From: Rhodonellum psychrophilum GCM71 = DSM 17998
Lineage (GTDB): Bacteria > Bacteroidota > Bacteroidia > Cytophagales > Cyclobacteriaceae
Assembly (NCBI RefSeq): GCF_000381545.1
Contig: NZ_KB906674.1
Coordinates: forward strand, 213,814-277,813
DNA length: 64,000 nucleotides
Direction of reading: 5' to 3'
The notes under the pieces are model-generated. The model was not told where the DNA came from. It saw only the letters and a program-made list of their open reading frames with translations, and did not search any database. Position 1 is the first letter of the stretch; every line of letters starts with the position of its first letter. Below are positions 26,692 through 35,628 of this stretch, one piece after another. The position numbers and the translations under genes were made by a program.

Positions 26692-28968
26692 TTAGAAATC
26701 ATTTTTTTTCGGATCAAAATCGAAATCACTGAATTGATTGCTTTCCATTTCATATTGATCACAATTGATTTCTATGCTCAATGGTCTTTCCGGTCGAGGG
26801 AATGGGCCTTTGGTAATGTTCAATGCTGGATCAGCATAAACCTTCGCCATATATTTCACCCAAATGGGTCTTGCCGTTTGGCCACCTTGCCCACTAATCC
26901 AACTCCTGAAGTGAATGGCTCTGTCATCTCCTCCAACCCAAACACCACTTACCAAGTCTTTGCTGACACCCATGTACCAACCATCGGAGGCATTTTGTGT
27001 GGTTCCTGTCTTTCCGCCCAATTCATTTCCATTGTCTCTGATATCTCTGGAAACTCCTTGACTTGTTCCTCTTGTTTCCTCAAATCCACCTCTCAACATG
27101 TACAACATTAAGTAGGCATGCTCTTCGCTCATTGCCGGTTTTTTCCTTGGCGTAAATTGCTGTAAGACATTGCCATTTTTATCCTCAATCCTATCGATAT
27201 AAAAAGGTACGATATGCTCACCCTTGTTAACAAAGGTGCCAAATGCCCCGACCATTTCGAATATGGTCACATCGCTTGTACCCAAGGCCAATGCAGGAAC
27301 TTCCTCCAAATCACTGGTGATACCAAGCCTGTGTGCTGTTTCCACCACTACTTTTGGACTTAATTTCTTCATCATATAGGCGGTAACAGAGTTCACGGAC
27401 TGGGCCATTGCTCTTCTTATCGTCATGTTGGTGTAGGAAAATTTTCCATCGGCATTTTTTGGACTCCATGCAGGTTGTCCAGGAATGTTGACCTGAACAG
27501 GCTGGTCCATGACGGTATAACAAGGACTGTAACCATTTTCGATGGCAGCAGCATAGACAAAAGGCTTGAATGTAGAACCTGGCTGTCTTTTTCCCTGTTT
27601 CACATGGTCATACTTGAAATGTTTGTGATTGATACCACCTACCCAGGCCTTGATATGCCCATTTTCTGGATCCATGGATACAAAACCGGCCTGCAGATGC
27701 TTTTTATAATGACGCAATGAATCCATGGTACTCATAAGCGTGTCAATTTCTGACCTATTCCAGGAAAATACGCGCATTTTCTTTTTCTCGTTCAATTTGA
27801 TTTGGATAGAATCAGAATTCTGTCCATACCTGTTGACCAACAAACGATAGGTTTCCGTCCGCTTTACAGCAGTTTCCAAGAAATTTGGGATCACTTTTCC
27901 CGTATTGTCAATCCAAGGATCACGGTTGCCGATTTCCTTTTCAAACTTCTTCTGAAGTTCCCGCATGTGTTCGTCCACAGATTCTTCAGCATGGCGTTGC
28001 ATGCGGCTATCGATTGTGGTGTATATTTTTAACCCATCACCAAAAAGGTCATAAGTTGAACCGTCCGATTTTAAATTTTCTTTGGTCCACTTGATCAAAT
28101 CCGCTTTGATGATTTCTCTGAAGTAAGTGGCAGAGCCTTGATTTTGGTTGTCCACTCTATAATCCAATTCTACAGGGAGTTTGGAAATCGAATCATATTC
28201 TGCCTTAGTGAGATATTCATATTTTTCCATTTGTCCCAAGACGGTATTTCTTCTTCGCAGGGAGTTTTCAGGATTGTAAACAGGACTGTAATAAGAAGGA
28301 GCTTTGAAGAGACCTACCAAGGTCGCGGATTCCTGGATATTAAGATTGTTGGTTTCTTTTTTGAAGAAGGTTTTTGCTGCCGTTTTGATTCCGTACGCAT
28401 TGCTCCCGAATTCGGATGTGTTTAAATAAAGCGTAAGAATCTCATTTTTGGTGTAACTCTTCTCTAATCTTGTAGCGACGATCCATTCTTTGGTTTTGAT
28501 AATCAGCATTTTCAAGCCCGGGATTTTACTCAGTAAGCCTTGGGATTCCTGGGTTCGCAATTTGAAGAGATTTTTTGCTGTTTGCTGACTTAAGGTACTA
28601 CCTCCACCGGCGGATTGTCTCAAAATGAGAGATTTGAACAGTACACGGCCCATGCTTTGGAAGTCGATGCCGGAGTGTTTTTCAAACCGCACATCTTCAG
28701 TGGCAATAAGTGCATGGACAAGATTTGGGGAGAGGTCATTGTAAGTGACCGGGCTTCTGTTTTCACGGAAATAATTTCCGAGAAGTACCCCGTCAGCAGA
28801 GTAGAGTTCGGATGCTTGCTCGCTTTGGGGGTTTTCCAAGGCTTTGAAATCCGGCAATTCACCAAACAAGCCTAAGAAATTTCCACTTACTGCCCAGATA
28901 AACAAAATAAACCCTGCTAGGCCTACAGTGAAAGTTATCCAAATATATTTTATAATTTTTTGGGTCAT
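26692..28968 (-). CDS. Penicillin-binding protein 1A (bifunctional class A)
   Basis: This enzyme polymerises and crosslinks peptidoglycan. The 758 residues have one N-terminal membrane helix. A GT51 transglycosylase domain follows (ATEDVRFEKHSGID, GGGSTLSQQTAKNLF), then a transpeptidase with all three motifs: SxxK in PGSTFKPFVYAA, SxN in SVNSVTAYM, and KTG in GGKTGTTQNASDGW. It lies 21 bases after porW/sprE and is probably co-transcribed with it. A terminator follows. Confidence 0.96.
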   Translation of the reverse strand: MTQKIIKYIWITFTVGLAGFILFIWAVSGNFLGLFGELPDFKALENPQSEQASELYSADGVLLGNYFRENRSPVTYNDLSPNLVHALIATEDVRFEKHSGIDFQSMGRVLFKSLILRQSAGGGSTLSQQTAKNLFKLRTQESQGLLSKIPGLKMLIIKTKEWIVATRLEKSYTKNEILTLYLNTSEFGSNAYGIKTAAKTFFKKETNNLNIQESATLVGLFKAPSYYSPVYNPENSLRRRNTVLGQMEKYEYLTKAEYDSISKLPVELDYRVDNQNQGSATYFREIIKADLIKWTKENLKSDGSTYDLFGDGLKIYTTIDSRMQRHAEESVDEHMRELQKKFEKEIGNRDPWIDNTGKVIPNFLETAVKRTETYRLLVNRYGQNSDSIQIKLNEKKKMRVFSWNRSEIDTLMSTMDSLRHYKKHLQAGFVSMDPENGHIKAWVGGINHKHFKYDHVKQGKRQPGSTFKPFVYAAAIENGYSPCYTVMDQPVQVNIPGQPAWSPKNADGKFSYTNMTIRRAMAQSVNSVTAYMMKKLSPKVVVETAHRLGITSDLEEVPALALGTSDVTIFEMVGAFGTFVNKGEHIVPFYIDRIEDKNGNVLQQFTPRKKPAMSEEHAYLMLYMLRGGFEETRGTSQGVSRDIRDNGNELGGKTGTTQNASDGWYMGVSKDLVSGVWVGGDDRAIHFRSWISGQGGQTARPIWVKYMAKVYADPALNITKGPFPRPERPLSIEINCDQYEMESNQFSDFDFDPKKNDF

Positions 28969-28989
28969 TTTATTTTATTACTTGAAGAT

Positions 28990-31635
28990 TTACTGGTATG
29001 TTTTTTTATAGAAATTCCTGTATTCGTTTATGTCTTTTCTTTTATTCAATTCCTGGAAATTCTCTATGGAGATCAGGAAACTGTTGTCTTTGTCCGATGA
29101 ATTCAAGGAGCTGGTGTTGAAATCCTGCATGAACTTTTCGCGATAGGCCAATGCCCTTTCGGCATTGTTAAACGGACTTACAATGAAAATCGCATTTTCA
29201 GAATTTAGGTTCATATTTCCTGTCCTCAACCGTGCATTGGAGAAATTTTGACTGTGGAAATTTTCCAAATCCGCCAGCAAGCCCTTCGCTTCCGCTGCCT
29301 GCTTTGGTTCTAAGACGATGACAAATATATGTGTTTGGTTAGGATTTTCTTTGTAAGGAGTCACTTCTTCTGCTTCTTCGGAATCCGATTCTGATTTTCG
29401 GTCATCTCCTTCCTCTGAAATACGTGCAACAGCCTCTAATCCTTCATTTTTTTGTTCTGTTTTTGGTTTCTCGCCTGTCAAAGCTATCAGCATATTTCTT
29501 GCCATATTTAACAGTCCAGTATCTTCGGTATTCTGAATGTAATTCTCCAATCGGGATTGGTATCTTTCCCGATCATCGATTTTCCCTGACACCATAATAT
29601 CCAAAAGCATGAATTTCTCGGTATTTCGGGTAAGTGGATAAGCTTCCAGAGTTGAACGGATGATTGATCTTGCCTCCTGATATTGCCTCGAATAATACTT
29701 GGAATAGGCCTCTTCATATTTTTTGGACGACTCCAAGTATGCCAGATTGCCAGTTGCCCCTTCGGGATTATTGACAGAAAAGGTAAATGGAGATTCCGGA
29801 AACTCCTTGTTGAGCCTTTCCACATAGCGTCTGGCATCTCCATTGATTTCGGTTTGTGCAAGATAGAGCAGGTAATAGGATTCGGGCTTTTTGACAGAAT
29901 TTGGATATTTTTCAATATGGTTTTCCAAATATCCAATGCCGGGATCTGGTTCTTTCAGGTCCAAAAACAAAAGCTTACCCAGTTCAAAATAGGAGATGTC
30001 AAGCGCTTCCCTGAGGACCTTAAGAGACTCTTCGGTTTTTGGGATCTGGGCCATGAGACTTTCCTTGTCCGGAAGTTGCCCAAGCAAAGGTTTTTCGTCC
30101 TCAACTTGAATACTGTCTGAGGGACTCGGTTTGATTTCAATATTTTGCTCAGGTTCTGAAATGGCACTTTGAAATCCCTGACCACTTCTCCTCCAATTGT
30201 CCTGCAGTGTCCTGTTTCCCCAGTTTCTGAAAAAATCAATGGATCCCTGCTGAAGGGCCACTGCATTGTCGAAATAGAAGTTTTCACCTGATCCCCTGCC
30301 GCTAAAAGCCAAAAGATTCTCAAAGATTCCGGAGCTCTTTGGTTCCTCTTTCTTTGCAGCTTCCCTAAGCAGTCTTTCTTCCTCCCCTTTGATGAATGCA
30401 TCAGCTATCAATTCCTGTTCCTCTGGAGTCAGGAGGCTTAAGGCGATAAGGCTATCATTCCTGATAATGGTCTCAAAATGGATGACATAGTCGTCCAGCA
30501 CTTCCTTCCTTTTCGTGATGGGGGAGTGGGAAGGATCGCTTGGCTTGAAATAAACCAAGGCACTGTCTAGATAGTATTTGGCCGCTCTGTAATCTTTTTT
30601 AAGGTCAAAACGGATATCGGCCAATTTTTCGTAGATATAACCTTTTTGGATTTGATTCTTTCCTTCCTCCTTTGCCGCAAGGGTCAGTAAGCGCTCGGCT
30701 TCCTCTTCTCCATTTTGTTTCAATTCAAAAAGGGCCCTTTCATACAGGATTACATCCCTTAAATCCCTGTTTTTACTGTCGTCATATAGGCTGCTGTAAT
30801 AGTTGCGGACGCGTTGCAAATCCTTGCTTTTATTTAATTCCGCGACTTGCTGAGCATAAAGTTTTGCGAAAAAGCTTCGCTCATAGGGTGGGTTTCCTTT
30901 TTCCGCTTCACCATAATAACTGAAGGCCAAGGCATCCAAATCTTCCCGTTTATAGAGTTGCGCTAGGATAAAATTGATTCTTGATTTGTCTTTTTTGTCT
31001 TTTACAAATTCAAGGGATTTATCCAATGCTCCGATTTTTCCGTTGATTTCCCCACGAGTATCATAATAATAGGCCAATGTTTTGAACAGGAGGAATTTGT
31101 TATCGGGATTGATTTTGGATTCTTTGGAAAGATAATCAATCACAAATGCTGCATCTTCGTTCTTTTTGAGGTCGGTAAAAATCCGAAGCAACTGGATAAG
31201 ACTTCTGTGACGCAAATCCTTGTCCTTGCTGTTGACGTTAATGTATTTGAATGTGTTGATGGCATCATCAAAATTTGCTTGGTAGTAGTCGATCAACCCG
31301 ATCAAAAAATAACTGTCGTCCACCCATTTGCTTATCCTGTGCCAATCGATGGCCTTTGAAGCAAGTTCTCGGGCTTCTTTTAAGAGAGCTTCGTTTTGTT
31401 CGATAGTTGCGCTATCAACCGGGTAGAAAATCGGTAAAATCTGGCTGTAATCTTCTTGGTGCTGGCTTTGAAATAAGTTTTCCAATTCAATGATCTTCTC
31501 CTTTGCAAGAAAAAAGGCATTGTATTTTGCGGTCGTATTGTGGTACAATCTATTGGGGAAGGTGTTTTTCTCCGATGAGCATGCTGATAAAAGCAGGGCA
31601 AAACATAAAATAACCAGACTTGATTTTGCGTGCAT
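28990..31635 (-). CDS. porW: T9SS/gliding lipoprotein PorW/SprE
   Basis: PorW/SprE is a TPR lipoprotein needed for T9SS function. The 881-residue protein begins, by my choice, at MHAKSSLVILCFALLLSAC; an upstream in-frame ATG at 31683 would spoil the signal. The family start is clear: NRLYHNTTAKYNAFFLAKEKI. TPR helices run through residues 90-400 and 530-700, and the C-terminal part carries an RDEL-free small domain (HIFVIVLEPKQAAEAKGLLADLENF). It is only about 4 kb from gldKLMN and directly before pbp1A, a link between secretion and wall synthesis genes. Confidence 0.9.
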   Translation of the reverse strand: MHAKSSLVILCFALLLSACSSEKNTFPNRLYHNTTAKYNAFFLAKEKIIELENLFQSQHQEDYSQILPIFYPVDSATIEQNEALLKEARELASKAIDWHRISKWVDDSYFLIGLIDYYQANFDDAINTFKYINVNSKDKDLRHRSLIQLLRIFTDLKKNEDAAFVIDYLSKESKINPDNKFLLFKTLAYYYDTRGEINGKIGALDKSLEFVKDKKDKSRINFILAQLYKREDLDALAFSYYGEAEKGNPPYERSFFAKLYAQQVAELNKSKDLQRVRNYYSSLYDDSKNRDLRDVILYERALFELKQNGEEEAERLLTLAAKEEGKNQIQKGYIYEKLADIRFDLKKDYRAAKYYLDSALVYFKPSDPSHSPITKRKEVLDDYVIHFETIIRNDSLIALSLLTPEEQELIADAFIKGEEERLLREAAKKEEPKSSGIFENLLAFSGRGSGENFYFDNAVALQQGSIDFFRNWGNRTLQDNWRRSGQGFQSAISEPEQNIEIKPSPSDSIQVEDEKPLLGQLPDKESLMAQIPKTEESLKVLREALDISYFELGKLLFLDLKEPDPGIGYLENHIEKYPNSVKKPESYYLLYLAQTEINGDARRYVERLNKEFPESPFTFSVNNPEGATGNLAYLESSKKYEEAYSKYYSRQYQEARSIIRSTLEAYPLTRNTEKFMLLDIMVSGKIDDRERYQSRLENYIQNTEDTGLLNMARNMLIALTGEKPKTEQKNEGLEAVARISEEGDDRKSESDSEEAEEVTPYKENPNQTHIFVIVLEPKQAAEAKGLLADLENFHSQNFSNARLRTGNMNLNSENAIFIVSPFNNAERALAYREKFMQDFNTSSLNSSDKDNSFLISIENFQELNKRKDINEYRNFYKKTYQ

Positions 31636-31710
31636 GCGAAGGGGTACGTTATAATAATGACCAAAATACTCCATTTGATTCAATTAATTAAACGCTTTTG
31701 GTTAATATTA

Positions 31711-31718
31711 TATTTTTG
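31711..31718 (+). promoter_or_regulatory. -7 promoter box for the M23/bactofilin/ATP synthase run
   Basis: TATTTTTG fits TAnnTTTG and lies 30 bases before the TTG start of the M23 gene. No TTG element lies at standard spacing. Confidence 0.45.
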
Positions 31719-31747
31719 AAGACATCAAAACATAAACCCACCATGGC

Positions 31748-32620
31748 TTGAAGATCCAGCGAAAATTAAAAGATTGGATAAAAACCAAATTTCTTTTCGT
31801 AATCAGAAAGGAAGATGATTTTTCTGTGATCACTTCCTTTAGCATCACCAAGATCCGTGTTGCGCTGATTTTGGTTTTGTTCTTTTTGTGTGCCTTTGGT
31901 TTTTCGCTGTTGATGTCCAGGACTTTTTTAAGGTCTTGGTACGACCCTGAGTTTGTGGAATCCGAAAACATCACCAAAATTCTTGCTTTGTCCGAGGCCA
32001 TAGACTCACTGACGGTGGAAGTCAGCCAAAGAGATGCATATTTGAAAAATATCCAGGGGATTATTTCCGGAGAAAACATCAGCGAGGAGCAACAGGAAAT
32101 CTCCCGCCGAGAGGGTTTGACAAATCGGGGAAATGTCCAGGAGGGAAATTACCAAGAAAGCCAGGCAACAAAAGCCATAATCGAGGAATTTAAATCGGCT
32201 CCCTTGGATTTTTCCAATCCGAAAACAATGGCTTCAGCGCCTTTCACAGATACTTATTTTTTTTCCCCCATCAAAGGCGTGGTCACCGCGGTCTTCCAAC
32301 CAGAAAAGGGGCATTTTGGGATAGATGTGGTGACCAAGGAAGATGAGCCCGTCAAAGCAATCGGTGATGGAACGGTAATATTGGCAGTATGGACATTGGA
32401 AACCGGGTTTATCATTGGTATCCAGCATTCCAATGAATTGATTTCCATATATAAGCATAATTCGGTAATTTTGAAGAGGATGGGTGACTTGGTAAGAAGT
32501 GGCGAGATTATTTCCATTGTCGGTGACACCGGCGAACTTTCATCAGGGCACCATCTTCATTTTGAATTATGGTATAAAGGTAAACCATTGAATCCACAGC
32601 ATTTCATAACATTTGATTAG
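31748..32620 (+). CDS. M23 family metallopeptidase (LytM-type)
   Basis: This 290-residue inner-membrane-anchored endopeptidase probably cuts peptidoglycan crosslinks. One transmembrane helix lies at about 37-60 after a basic cytoplasmic tail, then a coiled linker, then the M23 domain with both zinc motifs: HxxxD in GHFGIDVV and HxH in SGHHLHFELW. The start is a TTG; no in-frame ATG is available. It lies 3 bases before the bactofilin gene. M23 peptidases paired with bactofilins act together in cell-shape control in other phyla. Confidence 0.9.
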   Translation: MKIQRKLKDWIKTKFLFVIRKEDDFSVITSFSITKIRVALILVLFFLCAFGFSLLMSRTFLRSWYDPEFVESENITKILALSEAIDSLTVEVSQRDAYLKNIQGIISGENISEEQQEISRREGLTNRGNVQEGNYQESQATKAIIEEFKSAPLDFSNPKTMASAPFTDTYFFSPIKGVVTAVFQPEKGHFGIDVVTKEDEPVKAIGDGTVILAVWTLETGFIIGIQHSNELISIYKHNSVILKRMGDLVRSGEIISIVGDTGELSSGHHLHFELWYKGKPLNPQHFITFD

Positions 32621-32623
32621 ACT

Positions 32624-33061
32624 ATGTTCAACAAAAGCGAGAAAATCGAGGAAAAAAGAACTATTGCAGTCGAGCAAACTGACACTAGCAATGTGATTTC
32701 CAAAGAAACCAGGATCACAGGTGATATCCAGGCTTTGGGGAATATCCGAATAGAAGGTTCTGTAGATGGAACTATTTATTCCAAAGGGAGAGTGGTCATC
32801 GGGGAAGTCTCCGTGATCAAGGGAAATATCACCTCTGTAGAGGCAGAGATTTCCGGAAAAGTCGAGGGTGAGGTGACATGTACCGAAATATTATTTCTTA
32901 GAAGAAGCGCAATTATTTCGGGGAACATTACGACCCAAAAACTTGTGGTGGAAAACGGAGCGGTCTTCAATGGGAAATGCCAGATGAACACAAATGCGAT
33001 GGTGGTATCCAAATCTGAAGACAAAAATGAGCAAAGAGGAAAACAAAGTGCCACGGGATAA
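32624..33061 (+). CDS. Bactofilin (polymer-forming cytoskeletal protein)
   Basis: This 145-residue protein has a short charged N-terminus, then the beta-helical bactofilin core with its repeated hydrophobic rungs: ITGDIQALGNIRIEGSVDGTIYSKG, VIKGNITSVEAEISGKVEGEV and AIISGNITTQKLVVENGAVFNG. It polymerises without nucleotide and usually recruits cell-wall enzymes, here most likely the adjacent M23 peptidase. Its 3' end overlaps the atpZ-like gene by 35 bases. Confidence 0.95.
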   Translation: MFNKSEKIEEKRTIAVEQTDTSNVISKETRITGDIQALGNIRIEGSVDGTIYSKGRVVIGEVSVIKGNITSVEAEISGKVEGEVTCTEILFLRRSAIISGNITTQKLVVENGAVFNGKCQMNTNAMVVSKSEDKNEQRGKQSATG

Positions 33062-33281
33062 CTCCCCAAGCTACCTCAAATACATCGGATTGTCTTTCCA
33101 AATGATCGCCGTTATCGGATTGGGAACTTGGTTGGGTTGGGAAATCCAGCAAAAAAGTCAGATGAATTTCCCGGTGTGGCTATTGACATTCTGTTTTTTA
33201 TCCATTGCTGTTTCGTTTTATCAACTTTTCATTTCGCTTAAAAATGATGAAAAGGAGCAACAGAAAAATAAAAAGCCCTAG
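33027..33281 (+). CDS. AtpZ/AtpI-family protein
   Basis: This 84-residue protein starts MSKEENKVPRDNSPS and has two transmembrane helices: YIGLSFQMIAVIGLGTWLGWEIQ and the WLLTFCFLSIAVSFYQLF segment. The AtpZ/AtpI family aids c-ring assembly or ion supply for F-type ATP synthase. It begins inside the bactofilin gene, consistent with coupling, and precedes the atp genes. Confidence 0.85.
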   Translation: MSKEENKVPRDNSPSYLKYIGLSFQMIAVIGLGTWLGWEIQQKSQMNFPVWLLTFCFLSIAVSFYQLFISLKNDEKEQQKNKKP

Positions 33282-33305
33282 ATTTGCGACCTGATTCACA
33301 CGGTC

Positions 33306-33692
33306 ATGAAGCCAATCTTGATATTTACCTTAAAAGTCCTTTCCTTTTCCTTGGTCATTGCAGGAATTGTTTATTCGCTGCAAAATTTTATTATGCCCGA
33401 GTTAATCCATGAAAGTGTATGGAAAGTGCTTTCTTTTTTTGCTTTGTTGGTGTGGGCTTCAGGGCTATTTGTCCAATACCTCATGAAGTTGAGCAAAGAA
33501 AATTCTTCAAATATCCTTTTAGGAGCAACAGTTATTCGATTTATTGCCAGTGCAGGCTTCGTTGCAATACTCCTTGTACTGGGTGTCGAGAATAAAATTC
33601 TGTTTGTGGCCAATTTCTTTGCTATTTATTTCTTATTCTTATTGTTTGATATATACAGCTTAATGGCTAATTTGCGCCCTCATTCGAAATAG
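33306..33692 (+). CDS. AtpI-like small membrane protein
   Basis: This 128-residue protein has four transmembrane helices. Its topology and its place directly before atpB fit an ATP synthase subunit I-type protein. The sequence itself (KVLSFSLVIAGIVYSLQNFIMPE, LLGATVIRFIASAGFVAILL) has no decisive motif beyond a conserved-looking Arg in helix 3. Gaps of 24 and 18 bases to its neighbours support one operon. Confidence 0.7.
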   Translation: MKPILIFTLKVLSFSLVIAGIVYSLQNFIMPELIHESVWKVLSFFALLVWASGLFVQYLMKLSKENSSNILLGATVIRFIASAGFVAILLVLGVENKILFVANFFAIYFLFLLFDIYSLMANLRPHSK

Positions 33693-33710
33693 GTTTTAAA
33701 AATTCATTTA

Positions 33711-34733
33711 ATGATTCGTAAATTTCTTTGGCTAACTGCTTTATTGACAGCACTTTTATTACCGCTTGCGAATGTGGCTGTTGCTGCTTCTGATGAGGAG
33801 GATAAAACTGGTTTTATCATGCATCACGTGAAGGATTCCCATGAATGGCATTTTGCCACTTTTGGGCATACGCACATTACCCTTCCCCTTCCCGTGATTG
33901 TTTATTCAAAAGACTCTGGTTTGGAAGTGTTCAGCTCTTCAGATTTTCAGAATCCTGAGACCCATGCATTTGGAAGGGAATATGGAAAAAACGGATTCTA
34001 TATTGATGAACATGACCATTTGAAAGCTGAAGTTGAGGACAGATCCTTCCTTGAGCTTTCCATCACAAAAAATGTCGCCATGTTGTTCATTGTGTTGATC
34101 GTCGTTATTTCATTGACACTCTCTGCGGCGAGTCATTACAAGAAGCATCCGAATACTGCACCGAGAGGCGTGGCTTCATTTATAGAGCCTTTGGTGGTTT
34201 TTGTAAGAGATGAAATCGCCTTGTCTAACATCGGTCCCAAATACAAAAAATTCACGCCTTATTTACTGACCATATTTTTCTTTATCTGGTTTGGCAACTT
34301 AATGGGTTTGATCCCAGGCGCAGCCAACATGACCGGTAACATCGCAGTAACAGCAACCTTGGCGATATTTACGTTTTTCGTAACCAATCTAAACGGAAAC
34401 AAAGACTATTGGAAACACGTGGTAGCGACTCCTGGAGTCCCGCTTCCACTCTTATTGGTCATTGTCCCTGTGGAGATCATCGGCTTATTTACCAAACCTT
34501 TCGCATTGATGGTTCGACTTTTTGTCGCCATTACCGCGGGGCACATTGTGATCTTGAGTTTTATCGGATTGATCTTTGTGTTTGAATCCATGGCAGTGGG
34601 CTTTGCCAGTACCATCATGGTCGTCTTTATCAATATGATTGAGATTTTGGTTGCCACGATTCAAGCCTACGTCTTTACACTCTTCTCTGCCATGTACATC
34701 GGTCAGGCAGTAGCGGAACACGATCACCATTAA
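33711..34733 (+). CDS. atpB: ATP synthase F0 subunit a
   Basis: Subunit a forms the proton half-channels against the c-ring. At 340 residues it is longer than the usual 240-270 because of a signal-like N-terminus and an extra periplasmic stretch of about 90 residues. That stretch is rich in His (HH, HEWHF, GHTHI, EHDH). The conserved core follows: FFIWFGNLMGLIPG, the stator Arg region (LMVRLFVAITAGH) and the last helix (EILVATIQAYVFTLFSAMYI). The C-terminus is HDHH. Confidence 0.95.
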   Translation: MIRKFLWLTALLTALLLPLANVAVAASDEEDKTGFIMHHVKDSHEWHFATFGHTHITLPLPVIVYSKDSGLEVFSSSDFQNPETHAFGREYGKNGFYIDEHDHLKAEVEDRSFLELSITKNVAMLFIVLIVVISLTLSAASHYKKHPNTAPRGVASFIEPLVVFVRDEIALSNIGPKYKKFTPYLLTIFFFIWFGNLMGLIPGAANMTGNIAVTATLAIFTFFVTNLNGNKDYWKHVVATPGVPLPLLLVIVPVEIIGLFTKPFALMVRLFVAITAGHIVILSFIGLIFVFESMAVGFASTIMVVFINMIEILVATIQAYVFTLFSAMYIGQAVAEHDHH

Positions 34734-34779
34734 TGAATGCGTAATTTCTTTGTTCAATTTATATAAATAATACACACGT

Positions 34780-35037
34780 ATGTTAACTTCAATCTTGTTA
34801 TCAGCCGGTCTTGCACTTATGGGTGCTGGAATCGGTGCCGGAATTGTCGCGATAGGCGCAGGTCTTGGTATTGGTAGAATCGGTGGTCAAGCCATGGACG
34901 GTATCGCTCGTCAACCTGAAGCAGCTGGAAAAATCCAAACTGCCATGTTGATCATCGCGGCACTTATCGAAGTTGTGTCTCTTTTCGCAGTGGTAGTTTG
35001 TCTACTTATTGCTTTGAAAGAAGGTTACACTTTCTAA
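34780..35037 (+). CDS. atpE: ATP synthase F0 subunit c
   Basis: This 85-residue hairpin protein forms the rotor ring. Helix 1 is Gly-rich (GAGIGAGIVAIGAGLGIGRIGG), the polar loop is ARQPEA, and helix 2 carries the ion-binding Glu in AALIEVVSLFAV. The residues around that Glu lack the Ser/Thr typical of sodium rings, so proton coupling is likely. A hairpin lies just after the stop codon, before atpF. Confidence 0.97.
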   Translation: MLTSILLSAGLALMGAGIGAGIVAIGAGLGIGRIGGQAMDGIARQPEAAGKIQTAMLIIAALIEVVSLFAVVVCLLIALKEGYTF

Positions 35038-35047
35038 GAAAAAATGT

Positions 35048-35080
35048 ATAGGGTTGGCATTAAGTCAACCCTATCTTTTC
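35048..35080 (+). terminator. Intra-operon hairpin/attenuator between atpE and atpF
   Basis: A perfect 9-bp stem ATAGGGTTG/CAACCCTAT with a 9-base loop is followed by CTTTTCTTTTT. It has the form of a rho-independent terminator inside the atp operon, in an 88-base gap that is long for this operon. Confidence 0.6.
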
Positions 35081-35125
35081 TTTTTATTGAACAAAACAGA
35101 GATAATAACTAAAATATAATTCTTT

Positions 35126-35620
35126 ATGGATCTTATAATACCTTCATCAGGCTTGATGATTTGGCAAATAATCGGCTTCTCGATTTTGCTTTTTATCTTG
35201 GCGAAATTTGCGTGGAAACCGATTTTGTCGGCATTGGACGAAAGGGAAAGCAGCATTGAAGCAGCACTTCACGCAGCAGAGTTGGCTAGAAATGAAATGG
35301 CAAACATCCATGAAAAAAGCGAAAAGCTTTTGATGGAAGCCAGAATGGAAAGAGACGAAGTCTTGAAAACCGCGCATGCTGCATCGGACAAAATCATTGA
35401 GGCAGCAAAAGAGATTTCCTTATCAGAAGGTGCCAAATTGATTGAAAATGCCAAAGCTGTCATTGAAAACGAGAAAAAAGCGGCTTTGACAGAAGTGAAA
35501 AACCAAATTGCCATTTTGACTTTGGAAGTAGCTGAAAAGCTGATGAGAAAGAATTTGGCTTCCGATTCAGCTCAAAAAGAGTTGGTAGAGGGATTTGTTA
35601 GAGATCTTAAGTTAAATTAA
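35126..35620 (+). CDS. atpF: ATP synthase F0 subunit b
   Basis: This 164-residue peripheral-stalk protein has one N-terminal membrane helix (LMIWQIIGFSILLFILAKFAW) and then a long amphipathic helix for dimerisation (from DERESSIEAALHAAELARNE to the C-terminus). The length is standard. It lies 8 bases before atpH. Confidence 0.96.
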   Translation: MDLIIPSSGLMIWQIIGFSILLFILAKFAWKPILSALDERESSIEAALHAAELARNEMANIHEKSEKLLMEARMERDEVLKTAHAASDKIIEAAKEISLSEGAKLIENAKAVIENEKKAALTEVKNQIAILTLEVAEKLMRKNLASDSAQKELVEGFVRDLKLN

Positions 35621-35628
35621 ATCCGCCC

